Below, piece by piece: positions 1 through 8,433 of a stretch of DNA of 64,000 nucleotides. The position numbers were made by a program, and so were the translations under genes. Source of the DNA: Eubacterium sp. AF36-5BH (GTDB lineage: Bacteria; Bacillota; Clostridia; Lachnospirales; Lachnospiraceae). Under the pieces are notes generated by a model. The model ran no database searches. It saw only the letters and a program-made list of their open reading frames with translations, and was not told where the DNA came from. Every line of letters begins with the position of its first letter. The stretch's first letter is position 1. Location of the stretch: assembly GCF_003460505.1 (NCBI RefSeq), contig NZ_QTVG01000003.1:207472-271471 (forward strand), in the 5' to 3' direction.

Positions 1-573
1 TCCTCTACCATTATCTTTTACTTCAGTAATATATAATTTAATTTTATCATTTGGTCTAAAGTATTCTCCCTTAGACTGTTCTTTTTCCATTAATACAGTA
101 TCGATTTTTCCAATGTTTACGCTAATGTTCTTTCCGTTAATTCTCTGAACTGTACCTGTAATAATATCATCCTGCTTTTCATAATATTCTTCATAGAGAC
201 TCTTTCTTTCTTCTTCTCTAATCTTCTGTAAAATACCATTCTTAGCACTCTGTGTAGCAATACGACCAAAATCCTTTGACTGAATTTCTACATTAACTGA
301 ATCTCCAATGTCGTATGATGCCTTAATATTTCTTGCATCTTCCAATGAGATTTCACATACAGGATCCATAACTTCTTCAACTACTTCTTTCTGAGAATAA
401 ATATGGAAATCACCTGTTTCTCTATCCATTGTTACTGCTACGTTATCTGCTTTATTAAAGTTGTTCTTGTAAGCAACTACCAAGTTACTTTCAATAGCTT
501 CAAATAAAGACTCCTTGCTAATACCTTTTTCCTTTTCCAACACGTCTAATGCTGCAATTAATTCATTGTTCAT
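1..573 (-). CDS. nusA: Transcription termination/antitermination factor NusA (N-terminal part)
   Basis: NusA binds RNA polymerase and modulates pausing, termination and antitermination. The 191 visible codons cover the N-terminal polymerase-binding domain, including the family hallmark DFGRIATQSAK near residue 101, and the start of the S1 domain (DDIITGTVQRI). The KH domains lie beyond the window edge, so the gene is partial here because of the cut, not because it is broken. The ATG at 573 is preceded by AGGAGG, which overlaps the TAG stop of rimP, so the two genes are tightly coupled, as in most bacteria. Identification is secure. Confidence 0.96.
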   Translation of the reverse strand, partial: MNNELIAALDVLEKEKGISKESLFEAIESNLVVAYKNNFNKADNVAVTMDRETGDFHIYSQKEVVEEVMDPVCEISLEDARNIKASYDIGDSVNVEIQSKDFGRIATQSAKNGILQKIREEERKSLYEEYYEKQDDIITGTVQRINGKNISVNIGKIDTVLMEKEQSKGEYFRPNDKIKLYITEVKDNGRG

Positions 574-588
574 CTTTCCAATATCCTC

Positions 589-1056
589 CTAAAAATCAAT
601 AGTTAATCTAACAAGTGAAACATTCACTCTATCAAGAGCAATCTCACTTCCATCTTCATCTTCTATAGTAATTGTATCCTTGTCATAAGATTTCAATAAA
701 CCTACATACTGTTTGTTTCCGTTAAGGCTTCTATATAAATGTACTTCAATTTCCTCGCCAATACTTCTGTCAAAATCTCTGTCTTTTTTCAGTGGGCGAC
801 CAAGTCCTGGTGAACTTACTTCTAATATGTAAGCATCGCTAATAAAGTCTTCTTCGTCAAGTAAATCACTTAACTTACGGCTTACGCCTTCTAAATCATT
901 AATTGTGATTCCACCCGGCTTATCAATAAAAGCTCTTAAATACCAGTTGCTTCCTTCTTTAACATATTCCACATCTACCATTTCATACCCTTTTTCTTCA
1001 ACAATGGGTAACAGTAGTGCTTCTGTCTTTGCTTCGTATTCTTCTTTTCTAGACAC
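589..1056 (-). CDS. rimP: Ribosome maturation factor RimP
   Basis: RimP helps assemble the 30S ribosomal subunit. The 155 residues match the usual family length. The N-terminal alpha/beta domain contains YLRAFIDKPGGITINDLEGVSR and the segment EVSSPGLGRPL (near residue 79) is the family signature; the C-terminal SH3-like barrel follows. The start codon at 1056 has an AAGGAGGT ribosome site. Its stop lies inside the ribosome site of nusA, so it is the first gene of a rimP-nusA operon transcribed from the strong promoter at 1204-1232. No anomalies are visible. Confidence 0.95.
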   Translation of the reverse strand: MSRKEEYEAKTEALLLPIVEEKGYEMVDVEYVKEGSNWYLRAFIDKPGGITINDLEGVSRKLSDLLDEEDFISDAYILEVSSPGLGRPLKKDRDFDRSIGEEIEVHLYRSLNGNKQYVGLLKSYDKDTITIEDEDGSEIALDRVNVSLVRLTIDF

Positions 1057-1105
1057 CTTAACCTCCTTATTTGACTTTGCTGTGTTTGTTAGTATCTTTT
1101 ATTAT

Positions 1106-1129
1106 AAAGAACATTTTCTAATGTTCTTT
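1106..1129 (-). promoter_or_regulatory. Perfect 10-bp palindrome in rimP leader
   Basis: AAAGAACATT (1106-1115) and AATGTTCTTT (1120-1129) are perfect inverted arms around a 4-base loop. It overlaps a TATAAT at 1106-1101 on the minus strand. It could be an RNA hairpin in the rimP leader or a DNA operator; the sequence does not decide. The 10-base separation of GAAC and GTTC is too large for a standard LexA box. Confidence 0.5.
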
Positions 1130-1150
1130 GAAAAATTTAACTACATAACA

Positions 1151-1178
1151 AAGAGCGAACCTTTGCGGTTCGCTCCTT
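1151..1178 (-). terminator. Leader hairpin of rimP, weak terminator-like
   Basis: GAGCGAACC (1153-1161) and GGTTCGCTC (1167-1175) form a perfect 9-bp stem with a 5-nt loop, extendable by A-U and G-U pairs to about 12 bp. In the direction of rimP the stem is followed by TTTGTTATG, a poor U-tract. It lies between the rimP promoter and rimP, so it may be an attenuator; it could also serve as the terminator of the SDR gene upstream. Confidence 0.55.
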
Positions 1179-1203
1179 CTACGCTAGTCAATATTCACTA
1201 CAT

Positions 1204-1232
1204 AGTATACGACGTTATTATTTTCCTGTCAA
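1204..1232 (-). promoter_or_regulatory. Strong sigma-A promoter of rimP-nusA
   Basis: On the minus strand TTGACA (1232-1227) is followed by a 17-bp spacer and TATACT (1209-1204). This gives a start near 1197 and a leader of about 140 nt before rimP. The leader holds two perfect inverted repeats, listed separately. A second possible -10 box, TATAAT, is at 1106-1101 without a good -35. Confidence 0.75.
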
Positions 1233-1367
1233 CCCCTGTAAAAATCGTAACTTTCATTGTAAAATTCATCTGCAACTTTCAGCTGCCTTCATTGATTCCA
1301 ACTTTTATATCTGTTAAAATTATAATATTTATTCTTAACTTTAATATTGTGCAATCTTATCTGACTA

Positions 1368-2183
1368 CTATCTTACATTTTCAAAAATATCTATTTTTGT
1401 ATGTTTGATAAACTGCTCATAAAATTTTAACCCTAATACCGGAAAGAATTTTGAAGTAAAGTTCATAAACTTTGCATCTTTTCCTACTATTATTCTATTT
1501 TTCTGTTTTATTATCTTTTTTATAATCTTTGCAGCAACTTTATCAACATTATTTGCAATAATTTTCATCAACTTGCTTTCTGTCTTGTAATATTGACTTC
1601 TAAATATGTCTGTCATTATAAATCCCGGACACACATATCCTATGTACATTTCTCTTCCAAGTTCCCCTATTAAAGTTTCTGTATAAGCTTTAACTGCGGC
1701 TTTGCTTGCACTATAGACACCTGTTCCAACTAAAGGTGCAAGCGCTCCTGAACTTGATACATTAACAATCCCTGCCATAGTGGACTTTCTTAATATAGGT
1801 AGCATTGCGTTAATGGAATATCTGCAACTGTTAAAATTAACGTCCATGCATCTCTTAACCTGCTCTTCCGTATAATTAACTGACTTCTCAAAAGGTAATA
1901 ACATACCTGCATTATTAATTAGCAAATCAACGTTTATATTATTATAAGTAAGTTCTTCTCTAAATGTATTCCAATTTTCTTCCTGGCTCACGTCAAAAAT
2001 CCAATATTTAAACTGATCTCTTAAATAAGACAGTTCTTCTATTAAACTTTTCATTTTTTCTTCAGATTGTCCAATTCCTAAAACCATACATCCATGCTCT
2101 CTGATTAGCTGTAGCGTCATGGCTCTTCCTAATCCTGAGGATGCCCCTGTTATAAGAATTGTTTTTCCGTATATCCAGTCCAT
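1368..2183 (-). CDS. Short-chain dehydrogenase/reductase (SDR)
   Basis: A classical SDR-fold NAD(P)-dependent oxidoreductase of 271 residues; the substrate is not predictable. The cofactor-binding motif TGASSGLG is at residues 12-19, NNAG at 90-93, the catalytic serine lies in NVSSSG (141-146) and the Tyr/Lys pair is Y157 and K161 in YSASK. The C-terminal extension of about 60 residues is basic and partly hydrophobic (FFPVLGLKFYEQF), which may give membrane association. The start has AAAGGA upstream. It stands alone between the rimP leader and a plus-strand tRNA gene. Confidence 0.85.
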   Translation of the reverse strand: MDWIYGKTILITGASSGLGRAMTLQLIREHGCMVLGIGQSEEKMKSLIEELSYLRDQFKYWIFDVSQEENWNTFREELTYNNINVDLLINNAGMLLPFEKSVNYTEEQVKRCMDVNFNSCRYSINAMLPILRKSTMAGIVNVSSSGALAPLVGTGVYSASKAAVKAYTETLIGELGREMYIGYVCPGFIMTDIFRSQYYKTESKLMKIIANNVDKVAAKIIKKIIKQKNRIIVGKDAKFMNFTSKFFPVLGLKFYEQFIKHTKIDIFENVR

Positions 2184-2207
2184 AAATTAAATCCTTTCAA
2201 AAATCAC

Positions 2208-2236
2208 TTGCAAAAATCCCTTTTGCTGTTTATAAT
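2208..2236 (+). promoter_or_regulatory. Promoter of tRNA-Glu
   Basis: TTGCAA (2208-2213), 17-bp spacer, TATAAT (2231-2236). It predicts a start about 12 nt before the mature tRNA 5' end. Confidence 0.7.
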
Positions 2237-2255
2237 AATACAGTAACATTTTTCA

Positions 2256-2327
2256 GGCTCGTTGGTCAAGTGGTTAAGACGCCGCCCTCTCAAGGCGGAA
2301 TCACGGGTTCAATTCCCGTACGAGCTG
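2256..2327 (+). tRNA. tRNA-Glu (anticodon CTC)
   Basis: A complete cloverleaf can be drawn: acceptor GGCTCGT with ACGAGCT (one G-U at the first pair), D-arm, anticodon stem CCGCC/GGCGG with loop CTCTCAA giving anticodon CTC for GAG codons, and T-arm CGGG/CCCG with TTCAATT. CCA is not encoded. It has its own promoter and terminator and is the only intact tRNA gene seen here. Confidence 0.93.
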
Positions 2328-2335
2328 TTTTTTAT

Positions 2336-2356
2336 GCCCTTATTTTAAGGGCTTTT
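2336..2356 (+). terminator. Terminator of tRNA-Glu
   Basis: GCCCTTA (2336-2342) and TAAGGGC (2346-2352) form a perfect 7-bp stem with a TTT loop followed by TTTT. Confidence 0.75.
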
Positions 2357-2372
2357 CTTGTATTTAAAACTA

Positions 2373-2408
2373 TTCGTGTGATATTTCGTGTGATATTTCG
2401 TGTGATAT
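2373..2408. repeat. Three perfect tandem copies of a 12-bp unit
   Basis: The unit TTCGTGTGATAT occurs three times without mismatch just downstream of the tRNA-Glu terminator. It is followed by TT, so a fourth copy was not completed. No gene is attached to it. Confidence 0.85.
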
Positions 2409-2519
2409 TTTCCGTTGCATTTTGCAATGTATAAAGCAACACGATTTTTTCAATTTTGATACAAATGTTATAGCACTTGCAATAATTGTAAAATTTAGCA
2501 ATATTTTTGTAATTTTTTC

Positions 2520-2547
2520 TTTACTTATAACAATTTTGTGATATAAT
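2520..2547 (+). promoter_or_regulatory. Promoter of tRNA-like transcript
   Basis: TTTACT (2520-2525), 16-bp spacer, TATAAT (2542-2547). The predicted start near 2554 coincides with the 5' end of the tRNA-like element. Confidence 0.6.
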
Positions 2548-2648
2548 ATTCATTGTTAGCTCGAGTGGTCTTAGTTAATAATTGGGTTCGATTCCCATAT
2601 GAGTTATTTTTCTTTTTGTTTTATTATTATTTTTATTTTTTTCATTTT

Positions 2649-2679
2649 ACATCTTTTTTAAAAGATGTATTTTCCTTTT
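2649..2679 (+). terminator. Terminator hairpin 1 of tRNA-like transcript
   Basis: ACATCTTTT (2649-2657) and AAAAGATGT (2660-2668) form a perfect 9-bp stem, followed by ATTTTCCTTTT. Confidence 0.6.
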
Positions 2680-2684
2680 AGTTA

Positions 2685-2720
2685 GCACTGCTACCGAACA
2701 TTCGGTATGCAGTGCTTTTT
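2685..2720 (+). terminator. Terminator hairpin 2, long GC-containing stem
   Basis: GCACTGC (2685-2691) pairs with GCAGTGC (2709-2715), and inside it TACCGAA pairs with TTCGGTA. TTTTTCTTTG follows. In the minus direction no U-tract follows, so it serves plus-strand transcription. Confidence 0.7.
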
Positions 2721-2750
2721 CTTTGTCTTTTATTTTATAAAAATTCAAAA

Positions 2751-2815
2751 TTTCAAATTTCAAACTTAAAATTAAATTTAAATTTATAATTCAAAATTAA
2801 ATTTGAAATTTGAAA
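2751..2815 (-). terminator. A/T-rich inverted repeat after polC
   Basis: TTTCAAATTTCAAA (2751-2764) and TTTGAAATTTGAAA (2802-2815) are perfect 14-bp inverted arms around a 37-base A/T-rich spacer, immediately 3' of the polC stop. In the minus direction TTTTGAATTTTT follows. It may terminate or stabilise the long ispG-polC transcript. Confidence 0.45.
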
Positions 2816-2824
2816 CTCATAAAA

Positions 2825-5800
2825 TTAAAAATCAAAAATAGACAACTGACTGTCTTCAGGCATTCCTTCTAACAATCCCAAATCTGACATTGTATCTATT
2901 ACTGTTTTACTTAACTTACTTTTCTGTCTTAAATCATTTTTAGAAACAAATGGTCCATTCTGATTTCCAACTGCTTCTACTAAAGCATCTGCCGCTTTTT
3001 CTCCAAGTCCTTCAATAGAATCCAAGCTAGGCATTAACTTACCATCTATTATCTGGAACTCATGAGCCTTTGCAGTATAAATATCCAACGGTAAGAACTC
3101 AAATCCTCTTGCATACATTTCCTGAACAATCTTCATGTCACCTAAAGAATCTTCATCTTTCTTAGATGCTTCATGATTATTCTTCTTACGTTTTAAATCT
3201 GCCATAAAGTATTCAAGTTTTTCTTTTCCCTGACACATTGTTTCATAGTCAAAAGCTTTTGCTCGAATTCCAAAATATGCTGCATAATATGCCAATGGGT
3301 GATACACCTTGTACCAGGCAACACGTAAAGCCATCATAATGTAAGCAGCCGCATGTGCCTTAGGGAACATATACTTAATCTTTTTACATGACCAAATATA
3401 CCATTCAGGTACATTATGTTCACGCATTACATCTTCTTCCTTCCTGTCTTCTCCTGTTTCCTTGTCTGTAAAAGTAAGAAGACCTCTACCCTTTCTAACA
3501 TGTTCCATAATATCAAAACTTACCTGTGGCTCTATACCTTTATCCATTAGGTAAACCATAATATCATCTCTAGTACATATAGCAGTAGAAATTGTACACT
3601 TGCCTTCCTGAATAAGTGTCTGTGCATTACCCAGCCACACGTCAGTACCATGAGACAAGCCTGCAAGTCTAACTAAATCGGCAATTTTTGTAGGTTTAGT
3701 ATCTACTAACATTTGAATAACGAAATCTGTTCCCAGTTCAGGTAAACCAAGGGAACCTGTTGGACAGCCGTCAATGTCATCGCTTGTAATTCCTAAAGCC
3801 TCAGGGCCAAGGAATAATGACATTACATTTTTGTCATCAAAAGGCACATCCGTTTGAACATTAGTGTTTGTTAGTTTTTCAAGTCGACGAATCATTGTTG
3901 GATCATCATGTCCGAGAATATCTAACTTTAACAGGTTTGCATCAATTGCATGGTATTCAAAATGAGTAGTTATTGTATCTACCGTCATATCGTTAGCTGG
4001 TTTCTGTATTGGCGTAAATTCATATATTTCCTTATCCCTTGGAACAATAACAATTCCACCAGGATGCTGACCTGTACTTCTACGGATTCCTGTACAGCCT
4101 CTTGCTATTCTGTCAATTTCCGCAGTACGCTTAATCTCGTTATGGTCATCGTAATAATTTTTCACATAACCAAATGCAGTTTTCTCGGCTACACCTGCGT
4201 ATGTTCCCGCTCTAAATGTGTGGCCCTTACCAAACATAACTTCTGTATACGCATGTGCATTTCCCTGGTATTCACCGGAGAAGTTAAGGTCGATATCCGG
4301 TTCCTTTGTACCACCAAATCCAAGGAATGTTTCAAAAGGAATTTCCAAGCCATCCTTATGAAGTTTTTCTCCACAGTGTGGACATACTGCATCAGGCAAG
4401 TCAAATCCAAGACCACCCTCTGCTCTTTCCTCTTTAATTGTTGCCTGAATCTTTTTAATTTCATCTATAGGTGTCCCTTCAGGTGCTCTGTACTCATCCT
4501 CAAAAAATGAACTTTTGCACTTCTCACAATAATAGTGCGGGGCTAAAGGATTACATTCTGTAATACCTGACATTGTAGCTGCAAAAGATGAACCAACAGA
4601 TCCTCTTGAACCTACCAAATATCCATCTTCATTTGATTTCCAAACTAATCGCTGAGCCATAATGTACATAACCGCATAACCGTTACCAATAATAGAATCC
4701 AGTTCAATTTCCAATCTATCTTCAACAATTTTCGGTAAATCTTCGCCGTAAATTTCATGAGCTTTTTGGAAACAGATATTTCTCAGGTTTTCTTCCGAAT
4801 TATCAAGAACCGGTGGACATTTATCAGGATGAATTGGTGAAATATTTTCTATCATATCTGCAATCTTGTTTGGATTTGTAATTACAACTTCTTCTGCTAA
4901 ATCACTACCCAAATAATCAAACTCGCCAAGCATCTCATCTGTTGTTCTCAAATATAAAGGTGCCTGATTATCTGCATCTTTAAATCCGTTGCCATACTGT
5001 ATGATTCTACGATAAATTTCATCTTCCGGATCCATAAAATGAACATCACATGTAGCAACTGTTATTTTATTAAATTTTCTTCCCAGTTCAATTATCTTCC
5101 TGTTAATCTCTCTTAGTTCTTCCCTTGAATCAACTAAGAATTTTTTCTTATTATCTATATCAGGATTACCTGTTTTTAACATAAACTCATTGTTGCCTAA
5201 AGGTTGAATTTCAAAATAATCATAAAATTCTGCTAACCTTGCAATTTCCTGCTGAGTTCTTCCATGTAATATAGCCTGATATAATTCACCTGCCTCACAG
5301 GCACTTCCAATCATCAGACCTTCGCTGTATTTTAAATAATCACTTTTTAATATACGTGGTCTTTTGTTGGCAAAAGTATCTATATGGGAAATAGATACTA
5401 ACTTATATAAATTAACTCTTCCTGTCTGGTTTTTAACCAAAATAATTGCGTGATGTGCAGGAAGCTTATTTATAAGATTGTCTGACTTTTTTCCTTCTTT
5501 GTTTACTTCATCAAGATTATTAATTCCTTTATCCTTTAACATCTTACAAAGTTTTAGGAAAATAAGAGCTGTACACTCTGCATCATCTACAGCTCTATGG
5601 TGATTTTCAAGAACAATTCCCAATGCCTTGGCAACTCTGTCTAATTTGTATTTTCCAAGTCCTATAATCAAATATCTTGACATTGCAACTGTATCAACGA
5701 TTGTAAAATCACATGGCAAGCCAATTCTCTCGCAATTAGCTGCAATAAAACTCATGTCAAAGTCTGCATTGTGGGCAACCATTACTGAGCCTTCGCAAAA

Positions 5801-7348
5801 TTCCATAAATGAAGGTAAAATTTCTTCTATCTTAGGAGCATCAATAACCATATTGTCATTAATACTTGTTAATTTTTCAATTCTAAGAGGTATAGGTATT
5901 TCAGGATTAACAAATGTACTAAAACGGTCAATTATTTTTCCATTTTGTACCTTTACAGCTCCAATTTCAATAATCCTGTCACTTTTTGCACTAAATCCTG
6001 TTGTTTCCAAGTCGAATACAACGTATGTGTCATCTAAGCTCTGACCTCTGGGATTAACAATCATATCTTTCAAGTCATCTACCAGATAAGCTTCAACACC
6101 ATATATTACCTTAAAGTCACAATCTTTTCCTACCTTTGAACATTCCTTCTTAATGTCACAATACTCATGCCAGGCATCGGGAAATGCCTGTACTACGCCA
6201 TGGTCTGTTATGGCAATCGCTCTATGTCCCCATTCATAAGCACGTCTTACTAAATCGCTACAGTTACTTACACCATCCATATCACTCATTTTGGTATGAC
6301 AATGAAGTTCCACTCTTTTTTCCACTGCAGTATCTTTTCTCTTTTCAGTTGAAAACGGCTGTATAACCTTCATACCATCCACACGGCTGATTTCCACCTG
6401 TCTGTCATAGGTGTCATACATCGCAACACCTTTGATTCTTACAAAAGTATTCTTTTTTACCTTTGAAGTAAATTCCTTCTTGGCATTTTCATCTCCTAAG
6501 AAAATCTTTACTGCAATACTATCTGTGAAATCTGTTATCTCTAAGCTGACAAGGTATTTTCCTGATCTTAATTCTCTGTCATCCATGGTCATAACCTGAC
6601 CTTTAACCACACACTCGCCTGTTCCCTCAAACACATCACATAAGGCTGTGTCTGAATCAAATTTAAAGTCTCTTCCGTATGCCACTTCAGGATTATCTGA
6701 ATATGTAGCCTTTTTAAGTCTTTTAGGTCTCTCTTCTACCTTCTTTGCTTCCTCCGGTTGCTTCTCTTCATTTTTGCTTAAAAGAACATCCACTTCATTT
6801 TTCAAACGTTTAGCGTTTCGTTTAGCGTATCTATTTCCGTCAATGGCATGCTTTTTGATTTTAACTTCTAAAGGCATACTAAATCTGTCTCTAAAAATTC
6901 TCTCAATTGTATCCTTTAAAGTTTTCATTCTGGCTTCCGAAATAATACTTGATTCCAGATTAATAACCAGTCTGCCTTTCTCATCAAAGGATGTTGGTGC
7001 CTTCTTTAACATAGTAGCAATTATGGGACTATGTTCATTTAATTCAAGCACAATACTATCCTTATATATTTCAAATAAGTTTTCCGTTGTATACTGAGCA
7101 GACAAATAATATTTCTCTATAATTTCTATACCTATCTTTTTGCCTGTTCTTAAAGTTCTTGCTAATTCTTCCCTAATTTTGAAAATAGCAGACTTTTCAA
7201 TAAGTCTGCTGCTTTCAATATAGATTCTTATTTTGGTATGTTCTGTATTAGTAACAATTCTCGTTATATCTACTAATTCTAAAATACCTCGTAATTCATC
7301 ATTTAACTGAAGATTATCAAAAACTTCTAAAAAGTTCTTTTTTGCCAA
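2825..7348 (-). CDS. polC: DNA polymerase III alpha subunit, PolC type
   Basis: The main replicative DNA polymerase of low-GC Gram-positive bacteria, with built-in 3'-5' proofreading. The 1507 residues show the PolC order: N-terminal domain, OB fold (about 235-330), PHP domain (HCHTKMSDMDG 350-359, TDHG 381-384) split by the exonuclease (DLETTG 446-451, HNADFD 526-531, HRAVDDA 584-590), and then the polymerase core with GSRGSVGSS (913-921), a Cys4 zinc site (C941, C944, C989, C992) and the catalytic PDIDLNF (1017-1023). The start is TTG at 7348, with GGAGG eight bases upstream. It begins 1 bp after the ispG stop, so it is translated from the same operon. Confidence 0.98.
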   Translation of the reverse strand: MAKKNFLEVFDNLQLNDELRGILELVDITRIVTNTEHTKIRIYIESSRLIEKSAIFKIREELARTLRTGKKIGIEIIEKYYLSAQYTTENLFEIYKDSIVLELNEHSPIIATMLKKAPTSFDEKGRLVINLESSIISEARMKTLKDTIERIFRDRFSMPLEVKIKKHAIDGNRYAKRNAKRLKNEVDVLLSKNEEKQPEEAKKVEERPKRLKKATYSDNPEVAYGRDFKFDSDTALCDVFEGTGECVVKGQVMTMDDRELRSGKYLVSLEITDFTDSIAVKIFLGDENAKKEFTSKVKKNTFVRIKGVAMYDTYDRQVEISRVDGMKVIQPFSTEKRKDTAVEKRVELHCHTKMSDMDGVSNCSDLVRRAYEWGHRAIAITDHGVVQAFPDAWHEYCDIKKECSKVGKDCDFKVIYGVEAYLVDDLKDMIVNPRGQSLDDTYVVFDLETTGFSAKSDRIIEIGAVKVQNGKIIDRFSTFVNPEIPIPLRIEKLTSINDNMVIDAPKIEEILPSFMEFCEGSVMVAHNADFDMSFIAANCERIGLPCDFTIVDTVAMSRYLIIGLGKYKLDRVAKALGIVLENHHRAVDDAECTALIFLKLCKMLKDKGINNLDEVNKEGKKSDNLINKLPAHHAIILVKNQTGRVNLYKLVSISHIDTFANKRPRILKSDYLKYSEGLMIGSACEAGELYQAILHGRTQQEIARLAEFYDYFEIQPLGNNEFMLKTGNPDIDNKKKFLVDSREELREINRKIIELGRKFNKITVATCDVHFMDPEDEIYRRIIQYGNGFKDADNQAPLYLRTTDEMLGEFDYLGSDLAEEVVITNPNKIADMIENISPIHPDKCPPVLDNSEENLRNICFQKAHEIYGEDLPKIVEDRLEIELDSIIGNGYAVMYIMAQRLVWKSNEDGYLVGSRGSVGSSFAATMSGITECNPLAPHYYCEKCKSSFFEDEYRAPEGTPIDEIKKIQATIKEERAEGGLGFDLPDAVCPHCGEKLHKDGLEIPFETFLGFGGTKEPDIDLNFSGEYQGNAHAYTEVMFGKGHTFRAGTYAGVAEKTAFGYVKNYYDDHNEIKRTAEIDRIARGCTGIRRSTGQHPGGIVIVPRDKEIYEFTPIQKPANDMTVDTITTHFEYHAIDANLLKLDILGHDDPTMIRRLEKLTNTNVQTDVPFDDKNVMSLFLGPEALGITSDDIDGCPTGSLGLPELGTDFVIQMLVDTKPTKIADLVRLAGLSHGTDVWLGNAQTLIQEGKCTISTAICTRDDIMVYLMDKGIEPQVSFDIMEHVRKGRGLLTFTDKETGEDRKEEDVMREHNVPEWYIWSCKKIKYMFPKAHAAAYIMMALRVAWYKVYHPLAYYAAYFGIRAKAFDYETMCQGKEKLEYFMADLKRKKNNHEASKKDEDSLGDMKIVQEMYARGFEFLPLDIYTAKAHEFQIIDGKLMPSLDSIEGLGEKAADALVEAVGNQNGPFVSKNDLRQKSKLSKTVIDTMSDLGLLEGMPEDSQLSIFDF

Positions 7349-7349
7349 T

Positions 7350-8405
7350 TTAATTCCTCCAGTTTTTTAATTCCTTTTCCAGTGTGTTTAATAATTCGTT
7401 TTCAGGAACTCTCTTTACTATTTCGCCCTTTTTAATCAAAAGACCTTCTCCTTTTCCTCCTGCTATTCCAAGATCAGCTTCTCTTGCCTCACCGGGTCCA
7501 TTAACCACACATCCCATTACAGCAACTTTAATGTCTAAGTCATACTTTGACACCATTTTTTCCACTTGTTTTGCCAAACCAATTAAATCAATTTGAGTTC
7601 TACCACAAGTAGGACATGAAACAACTGATATGCCACCTTTTCTTAAACCTAATGTTTTTAAAATAAGTTTGGCACTGGCAATTTCCTCAACCGGATTATC
7701 AGTAAGGGATACTCTGATTGTATCGCCAATTCCCTGATTTAAAATAAGGCCCAGTCCTATGGCTGACTTAATATTTCCTGATGTAACTGTTCCTGATTCT
7801 GTAATTCCAACATGTAGTGGATAATTAGTCTTTGTAGCTATTAATTCATGGGCTTTAACACACATCATTACATCAGAAGATTTAATACTGATAACAAGAT
7901 TATCATAACCTAAATCTTCGATTGTTTTTACTTTGTCTAAAGCGCTTTCAACTAAACCTTCCGCTGTAACCTTACCATATTTTTCTAAAATATCTTTTTC
8001 TAACGAGCCACTGTTTACACCAACTCTAATAGGAATATTTTTCGCCTTAGCCACTTCCACTACAGCCTTAACCTTGTCTACAGAGCCAATGTTTCCCGGA
8101 TTAATACGAATCTTGTCAGCTCCGTTTTCCATGGCAGCAATGGCAAGCCTATAATCAAAATGTATATCTGCTACAAGTGGTATTGAAATCTGCTTTTTAA
8201 TTTCCGCAATTGCCTTAGCAGCTTCCATTGTTGGAACCGCACATCTGATAATATCACATCCACTAGCCTCTAATTCTTTTATTTGAGCTACTGTAGCTTC
8301 CACATCTTCAGTCTTTGTGTTAGTCATTGACTGAATCATTATTGGATTTCCTCCACCAATAACTTTATTTCCAATTCTAATTACTTTCGTATTATCTCTA
8401 TACAT
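7350..8405 (-). CDS. ispG: 4-hydroxy-3-methylbut-2-enyl-diphosphate synthase (IspG/GcpE)
   Basis: Sixth enzyme of the MEP isoprenoid pathway; an Fe-S protein converting MEcPP to HMBPP. The protein has the TIM-barrel half with IQSMTNTKTEDV and RCAVPTMEAA, and the C-terminal Fe-S half with SCPTCGRTQ and MGCVVNGPGEA, which carry the cluster cysteines and GPGEA motif. Length (351) is normal for the short bacterial form. I chose the ATG at 8405 because AGGTGA lies about 6 bases upstream; a GTG at 8414 is in frame. It lies in the rseP-dxr cluster, so two MEP genes are grouped with membrane biogenesis genes. Confidence 0.97.
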   Translation of the reverse strand: MYRDNTKVIRIGNKVIGGGNPIMIQSMTNTKTEDVEATVAQIKELEASGCDIIRCAVPTMEAAKAIAEIKKQISIPLVADIHFDYRLAIAAMENGADKIRINPGNIGSVDKVKAVVEVAKAKNIPIRVGVNSGSLEKDILEKYGKVTAEGLVESALDKVKTIEDLGYDNLVISIKSSDVMMCVKAHELIATKTNYPLHVGITESGTVTSGNIKSAIGLGLILNQGIGDTIRVSLTDNPVEEIASAKLILKTLGLRKGGISVVSCPTCGRTQIDLIGLAKQVEKMVSKYDLDIKVAVMGCVVNGPGEAREADLGIAGGKGEGLLIKKGEIVKRVPENELLNTLEKELKNWRN

Positions 8406-8433
8406 AATCTTCACCTATCCGATAAATCATAAT

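Larger units (their letters stand above)
2554..2720 (+). ncRNA. Candidate small RNA starting with a tRNA-like minihelix
   Basis: From 2557 the sequence can fold as an acceptor-like stem, TAGCTCG (2557-2563) with TGAGTTA (2600-2606), seven pairs with two G-U. A T-arm-like hairpin TGGG/CCCA with loop TTCGATT (2583-2597) lies inside it. D-arm and anticodon arm are missing and only an 18-nt linker (AGTGG...) remains. The element has its own promoter and ends at one of two strong hairpins (2649-2668 and 2685-2715). It is either a decayed tRNA that is still transcribed or a functional tRNA-like RNA; which of these is unknown. Confidence 0.4.

Noticed and set aside
1106..1129. LexA (SOS) box
   Set aside because: GAAC and GTTC are ten bases apart, while Firmicutes LexA sites have four.
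905..1408. Plus-strand open frame across the rimP leader
   Set aside because: It runs antisense to rimP and through its promoter, with low-complexity hydrophobic translation.
2373..2460. Integrase C-terminal remnant on the minus strand over the 12-bp repeats
   Set aside because: The frame is open for about 30 codons but shows no integrase motif; the translation is repeat-driven.
2554..2606. Functional second tRNA gene
   Set aside because: No anticodon or D arm can be drawn; only acceptor-like and T-arm-like parts exist.
3950..4510. Plus-strand open frame of 186 codons inside polC
   Set aside because: It is antisense to conserved polC sequence and has no protein-like motifs or ribosome site.
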